Under the pieces are notes generated by a model that saw only the letters and a program-made list of their open reading frames with translations, did no database searches and had not been told where the DNA came from. The translations under genes were made by a program, and so were the position numbers. Below, piece after piece: positions 31,456 through 43,432 of a stretch of 64,000 bases of DNA. Numbering within the stretch: the stretch's first letter is position 1; the number at the start of each line of letters is the position of its first letter. Source of the stretch: Clarkia xantiana subsp. parviflora (lineage: Eukaryota; Streptophyta; Magnoliopsida; Myrtales; Onagraceae); NCBI GenBank assembly GCA_036873135.1, contig JAPTYO010000015.1, forward strand, positions 9,961,683 to 10,025,682. Reading direction: 5' to 3'.

Positions 31456-32982
31456 CATCCTTCGGAGAATACGGCGTCTCTGAAGAGTCTGCGTACGTGG
31501 ACACCACCAGGAGTATAGTACCTGCCACGACACGACAAATATCAAGATAAGAGAAATTTCCGAGGAACCGGAAATACCCCGACACTCAACCAACGACAAC
31601 AACCGAGTCAAATAATTTTATCCGAGCCTAAAGTCGGGTTTTGGAAAAAATTACCATTATACCCTCCAACAAAGATTAACACACCAACGGCGGCACGACA
31701 TCAAATTCAAGACCGGGATAGCCCAATCGGACAAGAAACCATATCCGGACGACCGGCAAACATTTTTCCCCAAAATCCACAACTACCAACGGCTATCTAC
31801 GGCAATCCCACATTTAATCAAGCATCGGCAATCAAGCATCGGTAATCAAGCATCGACAATCAAATATCAACGATTCAAAAATCGACTTTTTACGCGGTAA
31901 TGGAAAGGAAAAGAGCGGACCTTCGGAAAACCCGACCCGATGTGATAAACGGGCCCGGATTTCGAATTGGAAGACGCCCGAAAATCAGTCCCTCGCCGGA
32001 ATTTGAGCCTTGCCGTCGCCGGAGGTGACCTTGCTCGCCCCACCGTCGCCGTCGCCGGAGAAAAGCCCAGTCGCTCACCCGCCGTGCCCTGCCGGTGATG
32101 TCCGGCCAATGTCGTCGTCACCAATCGATCCTCCACGCCGTCCAGTCGTCGTCGCCGTGCCTCGCCGTCGTCAGCCAAGCTCTCGCCGTCTCCGCGTCGC
32201 CGTCAGCTGTTTCCCGCCTGGAGCTGCGTCGTCGCCTCCGGCCAAGCTCCCTCCCGTCGTCGATTCCGGCTAGGTGGCTGGCTGGATTTCTGCTCCTTGG
32301 TGGAAATTCCGGCCGGCCCTTACCTTGGGGGTGCTCTCCAACCTTTTCTTGCTCTCCAAGGGTAAGTGGAAAAGAAAGATGGTGGCTATGGTGACTCTTG
32401 GAGGTATTTTTCTAACTCTCTTCTTTTATGTTAAAAGGGTGATAGGGTTTTTTAGGGGGTTTTAATCACCACCATCCATCTAGCCTTAAATAAAATCTAA
32501 GGGCCAAGGAGAAACCATTATTTTTATCCCTTTCACCTATAGCTAAGTATATTCCCATACTTAGAAAAATTATTAAGATAGTTTTATTTTTGAGCATTCC
32601 ATACTTAGGAAATTTTTGGGGCCAAAATAAAAATTTCTCCTTAATTAAGTGGAATCCCGGCACGAAATTGAAGCGTAAGTTATTTAGTTACATTCGTATC
32701 ACACCCCTGTGCAAGTTTGTATTTTTTGAGTAGGCACCTGTAGCAAAGATAAGTTTATTATTCCCGCCTCAGACGGACGCGTGCCTAGGCACACGTCCGT
32801 GCTACTCTGACGTTTACAATTCCTCTATCTCATTAGACAGGGGGCAGAGTCAGAGGCACGCATCCATGGGTAAGCAGGCATTCAGGCAAAGAAGGTAAAA
32901 TCCCGGTTTCAAATTGCGCGTGTCATACCATCCTAAAATAGAGTCAATCAAGGGTTAGGCCATTGGTTGACTCGGGGGCATG
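31456..32982. other. E4 region upstream of antisense gene, with GC-rich block and polypurine tract
   Basis: AT-rich sequence (31620-31890) is followed by a block dense in CG and GTCGCCG words (about 32000-32280), absent elsewhere in the element except at the same place in E3. It could be the promoter or first exon of the antisense gene; open frames there on both strands are compositional. Then comes AT-rich sequence and the polypurine tract TTGACTCGGGGGCATG just before the 3' LTR at 32983. Confidence 0.55.
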
Positions 32983-33962
32983 TGATGGATATACGCCCAA
33001 TTTGAACCCGTTGACTTCCGAACCGTTGTATTTTTATCGTCCCATTTATGATTGCGAATCGAAACTTCAACCCGGACACTTCGCGAGAACATCGACGGCT
33101 CGGACGGGGCCGAAGCGCCCGTCCGATAGAGGCGAACTCACCTAGGTGAGGTTGGGTGGCCACACCCGACCTCCCCTAGGGGAGATCGGGTCAGCCGACC
33201 CGATCTCCCCTAGGGGAGATCGGGTTGGCCAACCCGATCTCTCCTAGGAGAGATCGGGTCAGCCAACCCGATCTCTCCTAGGAGAGATCGGGTCAGCCAA
33301 CCCGATCTCTCCTAGGAGAGATCGGGTTGGCCAACCCGATCTCCCCTAGGGGAGATCGGGTCGGCCAACCCGATCCCTCCTAGGAGGGATGGGGTTGGCC
33401 AACCCCACCCTCCCTAGGAGGGGTTGGGTGTCCTCACCCAACCCCTACCCTTGGGGGTCGGATTTCTCCCCCCCCAAGGGTCCCGGCACCCCTTTCAGAC
33501 GCCCATGCTCGGTCCATTCCGCCTACCTCCTCCGAATCCTAAGGTCTTAATTATGTGCTTAAAGGTTAATTAATTGTGTTTAAAGGCTAACGATGTCATT
33601 AAGCCACCTTAATGACACCGTTGCCTATAAATACCCCACCTTCACAACTCATTTTAGCATCTTGGCCATTTGAACAATTTAGCTCTGACATCTCTCTAGC
33701 TTTATCTCTCTAGAAATATAGTTCTGACTTAGGCATCGGAGAGGGTTCACCAGGCACCACCCCCCCCCCCCCTCCTCCGTGTCTGGTATTGCCCCTTTTG
33801 CAGGGCAAAGGGAGAGAAGAAGAGAAGGAACTAAGGGAAGAAGGAAAGGAAGAAGGACATAGACAAAGGCAAGACAACCCGAGAAGACCGGATCATACAC
33901 ATCCCCCGTGAGAAGTGGGATCAAAGCCGACACTCCGTTGACCGAGATCCCATAACTTAACA
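32983..33962 (+). repeat. 3' LTR of E4
   Basis: It is 980 bp. The excess over the 5' LTR (105 bp) is mostly three extra 34-bp units in the palindromic array (about 33138-33430, 9 CCTAGG centres), plus a longer C run in the leader hairpin loop. Confidence 0.93.
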
Positions 33963-33967
33963 CCAAG

Positions 33968-34291
33968 GAAACGGAGCAGCTGGATGAAGTTTTGGAGAAA
34001 GGAAGAAAGACTGACACACTAGGAGGAGGTGTAAACTTCCCATTCACACCCCTTACAGTGAGCATAGAAGAAATTTTCCACAAGCATCTCAAGCAGGAGC
34101 TACCCACATGCAGGGAGGAGGGCAAGGCCTTCCTAGGAAAGGATGCACAGGGATGGTGTGAGTATCATGGGACCTGGGGGCATCAAACCAACAACTGCAT
34201 GGTGCTGAAGATAGAAGTGGAGGAAATGATTCACAATGGAGGCCTGAAGGAGTACGTGGCAGCAGACAAAGTGACCACCCCATATCCTTAG
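33968..34291 (+). pseudogene. E3 polyprotein, 3' end after the E4 insertion
   Basis: The frame resumes directly after the CCAAG duplication with the second gag copy: LGGGVNFPFTPLTVSIEEIF, then the knuckle WCEYHGTWGHQTNNC and the natural TAG at 34289-34291. It is the close counterpart of the last 100 residues of the E4 protein. Confidence 0.88.
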
Positions 34292-34557
34292 TTTCATATC
34301 TAGCACTTTACATGTTCAAGCTTTCCAAGTTTTTAAAACAACTTTTGAGAAGGAGAACTCACGAAGTCCCTCCAACTCTACAACTATCTTTATTTTCCTC
34401 CAAAGGGTGTCTTGACCCACCCAAGGCACCCCACATGTACAGAATACATGAACACTCTTAAGAGAGTAAGTTTTCCTTCAAAGGCACTTTCCAATGAATG
34501 TGATGATATAATCATGATGTTATCCTTACACAGATATGACTTCAAGTCAACGACAGT

Positions 34558-35596
34558 TTCAACGCCCCAAGAGCGTATCTTGAGAGTAGTATTCATACTA
34601 CGACTTTCGACGCCCCCAAGAGCGTATCTTGAGAGTAGTATCCATACTACGACATTCGACGTCCCCAAGAGCGTATCTTGAGAGTAGTATTCATACTACG
34701 ACCCTCGACGCCCCCAAGAGCGTATCTTGAGAGTGGTTTCCAAAAACTACGAACTTCGACGCCCCCAAGAGCGTATCTTGAGAGTAGTGTTCATACTACG
34801 AACTTCGACGCCCCCAAGAGCGTATCTTGAGAGTAGTTATTACACTACGACCTTCGACGCACCAAGAGCGTATCTTGAGAGTGGTTTCCAAAACCTACGA
34901 ATTTCGACGCCCCCAGGAGCGTATCTTGAGGTAGATTTGCAACCTACCAGATTCGACACCACCAAGAGCGTATCTTGAGGTAGAAAAAACACTACCAGAT
35001 TCGACGCCCCCAAGAGCGTATCTTGAGGTAGATTTCAAACTACCAGCTTCGACGCCCACCAGGAGCGTATCTTTGGTCTAACCTGTGCCCTCCAGGAGCC
35101 TATCCTGTGAAACGTTAAACGCCCTCCGAGAGCCTGTCTCGTGAACAGTTTTCGACGCCAACCAGGAGCGTATCTTTGGTCTAACCTGTGCCCTCCAGGA
35201 GCCTATCCTGTGAAACGTTAAGCGCCCTCCGAGAGCCTGTCTCGTGAACAGTTTTCGACGCCAACCAGGAGCGTATCTTTGGTCTAACCTGTGCCCTCCA
35301 GGAGCCTATCCTGTGAAACGTTAAGCGCCCTCCGAGAGCCTGTCTCGTGAACAGTTCTCGACACCAACCCAGAGTATACCTCTGGTTTAACCTGTGCCCT
35401 CCGGGAGCCTATCCTGCGAAACGTTAAGTGCCCTCCGAGAGCCTGTCTCGTGAACAGTTCTCGACACCAACCAAGAGTATACCTCTGGTTTAACCTGTGC
35501 CCTCCGGGAGCCTATCCTGCGAAACGTTAAGTGCCCTCCGAGAGCCTGTCTCGTGATCAGATTCGACGCCCACCAAGAGCGTATCTTTGGTCTAAC
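34558..35596. repeat. Hairpin-bearing tandem array of E3
   Basis: About 10 units of roughly 49 bp come first, as in E4, then five units of exactly 103 bp starting at 35082, 35185, 35288, 35391 and 35494. Hairpins include CAGGA-GCCTA-TCCTG and CGAGA-GCCTG-TCTCG. In the last two units a third hairpin has changed to CAGAG-TATAC-CTCTG or a close variant. Confidence 0.9.
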
Positions 35597-35979
35597 AGTA
35601 CTATGTATACCATTTAAAGGGTATCAGAAGAGATCATCGCACCATGCTCAGAATGATCTAATGAGAAGGTAATCTCAAAGTAAAGTGATATGAAGAACAC
35701 ATAATGTTTTTTCTTGATGAAATAACAGGTATGGCATGAAGGAAAACACGAAAGAAGGATAAGTAAAGGAAACACATCAAGAGAAGAGTCCATAACCAAA
35801 GGGATATATACAAAAGCATGAGAAGCATTAATGTAAAGGCAAGCGAACCACGTAGTCAACAACACAATACGGCAAAGGAAAGTAACAACAAACACCACCA
35901 CAATCTCAAAAGACACTCAACCCATTAAAGGGGAGAAGGAGTGTAGTTATATATACAAAGATAGCATGATGCAAACACA
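35597..35979. other. Spacer between E3 array and antisense gene
   Basis: Shorter version of the E4 spacer at 28575-29062, with only one copy of its ACCATR repeat. No coding signal. Confidence 0.5.
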
Positions 35980-38286
35980 TCAATCAGAACCTTCGGGAGA
36001 GTCACCCTCACCCCCTGAAGCTGAACCACCGGCAGATATGGATGAAGAGGAGGAATCTGAAGTACCGATCTCCACAGGTGTAGCATCCACCTGTGTAGGG
36101 GCAGGCTCGTCTGCAACAGCAGCCTGACCCCTCAGAACAGCCATGTAGCCAGTGGCGTATGGCCCGAAGTCACCAAGGTCGCCAACTGGAAACTGAGGAT
36201 CAATGCGGAAAATATGATCAACCAGGTACTCACCAAACTGGTTCATCTCCTGAGTGAGACGCGCGCTATAATCAGCAGTGAAGGCAGAGGAAGCCTTGTA
36301 CTCAGACACTGCGATAGTCCTCTCCTCTGCCCGGCACTTAGCCTCCAACTTCCGCAACTCCTCAGAGTGGAGCGAAGATGCAACCTCAGCCTCCCGACGT
36401 AAACTACCTACAGTAGTCTCAAGCAAGGACACTTGGTCCCTGAGCTCCTGCATCCTTAAATCAGATAAGCGCGCCTTCTCAGCAGCAGTGGCGAGCTCCG
36501 CCTTCAGAGAGACCTGGCTGTCCTCAAGGGTCTTCTTCTCGTCAGATAACTCAAGCACGAGTGATGACATGTTCACCATGTCAGACATACCCTAACAATT
36601 CAAACAAGGGGTGAGTAACCGAAAGACAACCAATATGAAAGTATAAAGAAGAAAGCAAGGAACAACTCACAGGCGCATAACGAGAGAGTACACCCTGAAC
36701 AAAGCGCCGAGCCTCTCCGAGAGACTTGGGCTGAGCAACACGATCGCCAGGGGGAATGGCACCGCGGAGTACGCGGACGCCAACCTCAGGAGTCCGCAAA
36801 GAGGAGTTGCTATCGAGGTGGAACTCCTTCAAACCAGCGAAAGGAGTCCACTCAGACCCAATAACATCTTCATCAGTAAGATGTGCGAAATCCTTCTGAC
36901 TTAGAGTCGGAGGCCCACCTACACAAGCGAAGCAAATCAAAGGAAAATATAAACATAGAAGGATCAGAAACAAGGTAGAGATCATACCTGAGGACCGTGC
37001 CCTCGGCTGGGGGGCAGGGGAACCACCACCAACAGGTCGCTTCCCTTTGTCAGCCAGGGAAGGCACCTCTTCGACCACCATCTCCTTATCACGAGATAGG
37101 GTCGGAGGACGAGCAGTAGGCGAAGCAGGATCCACAGCTTTCTTCCGCTTAGCAGCCGAGGCCCCGGCCTCAGAATCAGATCTCCGCGGCTTGGACTTGG
37201 AAGGTCCAGAGTCTCTGCCTACGGAGACGACCCTCTCGGTCACCAAGGGGGAACGCCCTAGCAATATAAGAAAAACAAGATAAAGAAAACACAAGCTATA
37301 CCATAAAGAAGCAAGTAGGAGGAAGCGTACCAGAGGCCCCAGCCTTCTTCCCAGGCATGGGGGATTTCTTCAGAGGGGAACTAGAAGGAGCCTTCCTCTT
37401 GCTCAGGTCCACAGGGGCTCCCTGCACGTTATAGGTTTTTCCATGAAACCAACCTACAAAGGAAGAGAAGAAGGTAAATAAAGATAGGAAGACCAAGTGA
37501 CATACCGTACCCCCGGAGTCAGGAGTCAAACTGATCCCGGCCTCGTAAAGATCCGTCTCAGTCACTAAGGACACGGGGCAGTATGACCGAGTCCTGTTGC
37601 TCTCATGAATGATCTTCATAGTCTCTAAATCAACTGAAGAGAACTCCCCGAAAGCAGGCCAACCATCGGACCGATCCTCATTCAAGACCGACCAAGTGAC
37701 GTATCGATCCGTAATGAAGAAGTAATGCTTAGCCCAGTGACTGGCCGAGTTGTCACTCCGGGCCACGAAGCGGAGAGAGGTATCCCACTCGACCCCACTC
37801 AACCCGAAATCAGCAAATCGGGGATCCTTGAAGGTCGGATGGCGAGTTACGAAACTCGCAAACCCCACCTTCGTCTGGTATTGGAACCGGTAGAAACATC
37901 GGAATAGAACGAGGGAGTACTTCCAGGAGTACCAATGGCACAATACCCGGAAGCCCACCCAGACACGGAGGGCACTGGGGGCAAGGTTCACAGGAGAAAT
38001 CCTAAAGAACCTGCTCAACTCTATGAGGTCATCACAGTAAGGCAACCTCAACCCAAATCGAATCTGGGAGGGGTACACGGCGACCTTCCCTCTAGGAGGC
38101 TCCGTCACCGTCTCGCGAGTATTCCTCAAGGAGGGGAGAAAAGGATACAGAGGCTCATCTAGGGGACAGATATCTCCTAAGGTAACGTGCTCATTGTAAT
38201 CGGACCTAGTAAGATGGTTCTCCGACAGGGCAGCGAGACCTAAGGCAAAGGTAGCAGGAAATCCCAAAGTTCGAATCAAGTTTCGA
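35980..38286 (-). CDS. E3 antisense multi-exon gene, Transposase_28-like
   Basis: It is the close counterpart of the E4 antisense gene with the same exon borders: 38286 to about 37510, 37453-37331, 37257-36988, 36918-36671 and 36591-35980, with an upstream exon ending at 38372 (PPKDE) that joins in phase. Frame is kept in all exons and differences are mostly substitutions, so two copies of different age both keep the coding structure. The PF04195-like segment (YPSQIRFGLRLPYCDDLIEL), basic middle, coiled coil and acidic Ser-rich end are all present. No function is assigned. The antisense position and introns mean it is spliced from a transcript separate from the element's genomic RNA. Confidence 0.7.
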
Positions 38287-38372
38287 CTAACACCCCAACG
38301 AAGATCAAGACACTAAGCTAACAATAGGAAGAGAAGTAATGCGACCAAAAAGGAAGAGAAAAGGAACTCACT

Positions 38373-39907
38373 CATCCTTCGGAGGATGCGACGCCTCTGT
38401 AGAGTCTGTGTGCGCGGACACCACCAGGAATACAGTACCTGCCACGACACGACAAATATCAAGACAAGGAAAATTTCCGAAAACCGGAAATACTCCGACA
38501 CCCGACCAATGACAACAACCAAAGATCCAAAGACACCCAGCAAAGATAATCAACATGAGCCAAGGACACCACGACAACCAAATCGAATAATTTTATCCGA
38601 GCCTAAAGTCGGGTTTTGGGCAAAATTACCGTTACGCCCTCCAACGAAGATTAACACACCAACGGCGATACGACATCAAATTCAAAACCGGGATAGTCTA
38701 ATCGGACAAGAAACTACATCCGGACGACCGACAAAAATTTTTTCCCAAATCCACAACTATCGACGGTTATCCACGGCAATCCCACATTCAATCAAATTTC
38801 GGCAATCAAACATCGGCAATCAAGTATCAACGATTCAAAAATCAACGTTTTACGCGGTAACGGAAAGGAAAAGAGTGGACCTTCGGAAAACCCGACCCGA
38901 TGTGATAAACGGGTCCAGATTTTGAATTTGGAGACCGCCGGAAATCAGTCCCTCGCCGGAGGTCAAGTCCCGTCGTCGCCGGAGCTAGTTTTGGCCGCCC
39001 CACCGTCGCCGGAAAACACCGCCCGTCGCACCGGAGTCGTCCCACCTCGCCGTCGATCGCCTTCGCCGGACCAGACGTGGCCTCCGTCAGCGGCAGCCTT
39101 GGCGTCGTCCTGGTCTGCTGGTCCGTCCCGCCTCCACGCCGCCGTCTCGAGCCGCCAATCCACTAGCCGTCTCCGTCCCGTGCTGGTGGTCACCTCCCGC
39201 CGGAGCTGCTGGCCGGAATTTCGGGTCTCTCGCCGGAATTTTGGCCGGCCCTTACCTTGGGGGTGCTCTCAATTTTTTCTTGCTCTCCAAGGGTGAGTAA
39301 AGAGGGAAGATGGTGGCTATGGTGACTCCCTAAGGTATTTTTCTAACTCTCCTCTATATTGAAAAGATGATAGGGTTTTTTAAAGAGTTTTAATCACCAC
39401 CCTCCATCTATCTTTAAATGGGATCTAAGGGCCAAGGAAAAACCATCATTTTTATCCCTTTCAACTATGGCTAAGTATATCTCCATACTTAGAAAAACTA
39501 TCAAGTTAGGTTTATTCTTGAGCATTCCATACCTAGGAAAATTTTTTGGCCAAAATTAAATTTTTCCTCACTTAGATAGAATACCGGCACGAATTTGAAG
39601 CGTAAGTTACTTAGTTGCATTTTTATTGTGCCCCTATGCGAGTGTGAATTTTTTAAGTATACGCCGGTAGCAAAGATAGATTGATTGCTCCCACCTCAGA
39701 CGGACGCGTGCTTAGGCATACGTCCGCGCTACTCTAACATTTACAACTCATCTATCTCATAAGGCAGGGGGCAGAGTCGAAGACACGCATCCATGGGTAA
39801 GCAAGCACTTAGATGAAAGGTAAAACCCCGGTTTCAAATTGCGCGTATCATACCATCCTGAAATAGAGTCAATCAAGGGTTAGGCCATTGGTTGACTCGG
39901 GGGCATG
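38373..39907. other. E3 region upstream of antisense gene, with GC-rich block and polypurine tract
   Basis: Same layout as 31456-32982: AT-rich sequence, a CG-dense block (about 38940-39290), AT-rich sequence, then TTGACTCGGGGGCATG before the 3' LTR. The CG-dense block is much more diverged from E4 than its surroundings. Confidence 0.55.
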
Positions 39908-40792
39908 TGATGGATATACGCCCAATCTGAACCCGTTGACTTCCGAACCGTTGTAATTTTACCATCCCATTAACGATTGTAAATCGAAACTTCAACCCGA
40001 ACACTTCGCGAACACATCAACGACTCGGACGAGGCCGGAGCGCTCGTCCGACTTAGGCAAAACTCACCTAGGTGAGGTTGGGTGGCCACACCCGACCTCC
40101 CCTAGGGGAGATTGGGTCAGCCAACCCGATCTCTCCTAGGGGAGATCGGGTGGACCAACCCGATCTCTCCTAGGGGAGATCGGGTGGACCAACCCGATCT
40201 CTCCTAGGAGAGATCGGGTCGGCCAACCCGATCTCTCCTAGGAGGGATGGGGTTGGCCAACCCCATCCTCCCTAGGAGGGGTTGGGTGCCCTCACCCAAC
40301 CCCTACCCTTGGGGGCCGGATTTCTCCTCCCCCCAAGGGCCCCGGCACCATTTTTGGACTCCCACACTCGGTTCACTCCGCCTACCTTCTCCGTATCCTA
40401 AAGTCTTAATTATGCGTTTAAAGGCTAATTAACTGTGTTTTAGGGTTAACGATGTCATTAAGCCACCTTAATGACACCGTTGCCTGTAAATACCCCACCT
40501 TCACAATTCATTTGGACATCTTGGCAATTTGGATTATTTTGCTCTGATATCTCTCTAGCTTTATCTCTCTAAAAACGATACTGACTTAGGCATCGGAGAG
40601 GGTTCACTAGGCACCACCCCCCCTCTCTGTGTCTGGTATTGCCCCTTCTGCAGGGCGCAAGGAGAAGGGAAGCGACGGAAGGAAGGACGCAAGCTAAGAC
40701 AGGGCGACCCAAGAGTATCAGATCATCCACATCTCCAGTGAGGAACGGGATTTGAGCCGATCATCCTTTGACCCAGATCTCGGAACCTAACA
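39908..40792 (+). repeat. 3' LTR of E3
   Basis: It is 885 bp, one 34-bp array unit longer than the 5' LTR. The TATA box is mutated here (CTGTAAATA at about 40485). The CTTCT duplication follows. Confidence 0.92.
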
Positions 40793-40797
40793 CTTCT

Positions 40798-41016
40798 CAT
40801 ACTTAGAAAAAATAAGTGTATACGCGCAGTACGAGTATGTAACCCGGACTGGTTCGGATTGCCTTATGGCAATCCTGAGGTCCTCCGGTCCGGGTGCGAC
40901 GCGCATCCGGACTGTTTTGACCACGGGGTGACTGCGGTAATATCTGTTTCGTGGTTCTAGTGTGTTTGCGAGGTCTGAAACGTAAATACGAACCCGAATT
41001 AGACAGATAACCAACA
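40798..41016 (-). repeat. E2 3' LTR, right part (U3 side)
   Basis: On the minus strand it starts TGTTGGTTATC at 41016. Together with 18948-19352 it makes an LTR of about 624 bp. Motifs such as AATTCGGGTTC and GGCAATCC are shared with the E1 LTR. Confidence 0.8.
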
Positions 41017-42405
41017 CTTGCCCCCGAGTCAAGTAGCGGTTCAAAACCCCTACTTGACTCTATTTAAGATAGGATATTCGTCCAATTTAGGTTCGGCACT
41101 GACCTCAAGAGTGGCCTGTTTGTCAATCGAATGCGTGGAGCACAAATTCGTCCATCTTTATTTTTCGATGAACGTACATAATCTGTTCACAGGGTTAGCG
41201 TAACAGACGGTATATATATAATAATGTGAAGTTAATGACTTATTCATAATAACATGCGATAAGCGAAATCATGCAACGCGGTGTCATCTTGGTACGTGAC
41301 ATGAACGTGTAACATGATGTTAGAATAGAGATGACAACATAGCACATAGATGACACAATCGTGCAACGAGCAAAATACTTAGAGCAATTTAAAATTGAAG
41401 AGCATGCTTCTCAACGTGAAGCATGATGTAAACATAGAAAATGATGTAAGCATGTAATACGATGTAAACATGCAATTCATACTTAGATCATAAAAATAAT
41501 CATGTAGCAATCATAAGTTAAAATTATGCACACATAAAAATAATAACATGCATAATAGCCTATACGTACGCAACATGCGATAGTGATCGTACGTAGCACG
41601 TCATGCAACGTTAGGGAGTATGTACGTTATGCAAGCATAAGAGAGATGTAAACATGCTCATACATGATGCTAGGGACTTGTGCGAAAATAGATATGAGTT
41701 TAGTCCTTAGCACATGGAGTAGACACTATTAGAGAAAATTAGGAGAGAGAATAGTCGTTAGCTTACATCCTCCTTTGATAGTTTTCCAAGAAGCTCTCAT
41801 TGTTTGTTGAAGAAGGAGTCTATGGAGGTGTAAATTTGGAGTGGTCACCTTAACATGCATACAAGATGTTTGATGAAATTCATTAGGATACTTAGCCACA
41901 AATCGGCCTGAAATTTTAGAAAAGTGTAAATGAATTGTTATACTTCCCTTATGCATAGTATTCATTGCCGACATGTTGCTCCATGCCTTAGCCGTTGTTG
42001 TAGTATGTTCGATGTTGACGATCGGTAGTTGTTCGTACATGGTCGTTAATGGTTGTGTTTTGGTAGTGATGCCTTAGGCAATGTGCGTTGAGCATCATGT
42101 ATTGATTATTGGTCCCTGTCTGCAAGCATGCTAAACAACTTAGAAAGTATTTCAATAATATCTAGTGCTTGTTACCATTAATGTAGTCATATGATTCTTG
42201 TCGACCACCGGCATAGAAACACTTAGAAAATATTTCGTAGTAGTTGATGTTTGCCACTTGATGTACATTATTTATCGTCATGCTAGTATACTTGGAGAAT
42301 TCTCCTAGATAGTTGATTCAATGCCGCTTGTTGATTGTTGACATCAAGAAAATACTTAGACAATATTTTCTGACGGTTGATTTCTTGTTGCATATAGTCC
42401 CATGT
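41017..42405 (-). other. E2 3' region: polypurine tract and AT-rich non-coding DNA
   Basis: GACTCGGGGGCAAG (minus, 41017-41030) is the polypurine tract. From 41200 on, AT-rich sequence repeats words such as CATGATGTAAACATG and ACTTAGAAAATATT. No gene was recognised. The CATGT duplication of CopB ends it (42401-42405). Confidence 0.55.
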
Positions 42406-42591
42406 TATGAATAAGAATTCTTCATTAATCAACTAGGTATTACAAAGCAAGTGTTACAATATATATACTAGGCAAAACTAGGATCACCAACTAAGGCTAT
42501 ACAATAAACTATGATCCAGGTGCATACATAGTCTAGTGTGTATGCATAGTGTAACTAGGTGCATACATAGAGTGTAGAATACACTTCTATA
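42406..42591 (-). repeat. 3' LTR of CopB
   Basis: On the minus strand it starts TATAGAAGTG and ends TTATTCATA, instead of TG...CA. A purine tract (AAAGGATGGGAGAA, minus, 42592-42605) precedes it. Confidence 0.88.
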
Positions 42592-42610
42592 TTCTCCCAT
42601 CCTTTTCTTC

Positions 42611-43432
42611 TTATTCTTTTCCTTCTTGAAACACATCCTTGATTCCATAAAGCTTCAATAAGGCAAGATGTTGATTCTTGACTAATGCCTTGGTGAGTAA
42701 GTCAGCCATTAGATCTTTGGATGAAATATGATAGACACCAATCATTCTTGAGTTGATGTGGTGTCTTGTGAAGTGGCAGTCAAGTTCAATATGCTTGGTG
42801 CGCTCATGGAACATGGGGTTTTTGGCAATCTTTAAGGCTGCCTCACTATCTGTATGGATTGGGATTAGCAAGGTAACTTTCAATCCAAGTTCCTTGAGGA
42901 TTTTGTTCACCCAAAGTGCTTCTTGAATAGCAACCCTCAAGCATCTATATTCAGCTTCAGCACTTGATAAAGAAATGGTGTCTTGTTTCTTGACCTTCCA
43001 TCCTATCATAGCTGATCCAAGCTTCACACAATATGCACTCACTGACTTTCTACTGAAAGGGCAAGCTGCCCAATCTGAGTCACAAAAGATACTTAACTTG
43101 AGAGAATTGTTGGAGGGATAGATCAATCCATGACCTGGAGTGCCTTTGATGTATTTAACCACCCTCATTGCTGCATCATAATGGGACTTCTTAGGCTTGT
43201 CCACAAATTGACTAAGCCTTTGAACTGAGAAACTTATGCCTGGTCTTGTCATGGTAAGATATAGCAATATACCAATGACCCTTCTATAAGAAGTGGCATC
43301 TTCCAAGAGTATATCATCAGGGTTGGAGTTGGTGGCTTTGTCATACTCATGTGTGGTAAGTTTGATATAAAATTTCATTGGAGTTTCAGCTGGCCTAGCA
43401 GCTCCTAAGCCTGCATCCTCTATAAGCTTCAT
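42611..43432 (-). pseudogene. CopB RNase H and end of reverse transcriptase
   Basis: It continues the polyprotein after a stop near 43484. Motifs: MTRPGISFSVQRLSQF, then RNase H with FCDSDWAACPFSRKSVSAYC, SLSSAEAEYRCL, THTDSEAAL-like (IHTDSEAALKIA) and SSKDLMADLLTKAL, typical of Copia. The frame ends only 19 bases before the LTR. In the intact parent this would remove the RNA strand during copying. Confidence 0.88.

Larger units (their letters stand above)
23191..33962 (+). mobile_element. E4: youngest Gypsy-like gag-protease-gag element
   Basis: LTRs at 23191-24065 and 32983-33962 are flanked by CCAAG (23186-23190 and 33963-33967). Outside the palindromic array the LTRs are nearly identical where I compared them, so the insertion is recent. 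It carries a complete 1089-codon gag-protease-gag frame, a two-part tandem array, an antisense gene with introns, a polypurine tract and the 3' LTR. No reverse transcriptase, RNase H or integrase is present, so mobility would need enzymes from another element. Confidence 0.94.
19353..40792 (+). mobile_element. E3: Gypsy-like gag-protease-gag element, inserted in E2 LTR
   Basis: LTRs at 19353-20203 and 39908-40792 are flanked by CTTCT (19348-19352 and 40793-40797). It belongs to the same family as E4, which is nested inside it. Its parts are a primer site, a gag frame (20255-23190 plus 33968-34291), a tandem array (34558-35596), an antisense gene (35980-38286), a polypurine tract and the 3' LTR. 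It lacks pol. One nonsense change, a frameshift and the E4 insertion inactivate gag. Confidence 0.92.

Noticed and set aside
31867..32394. Open frames in the CG-dense block upstream of the E4 antisense gene
   Set aside because: Compositional: Arg/Pro/Ser-rich on both strands, and frames are not kept in the matching E3 block. A first exon here cannot be excluded.
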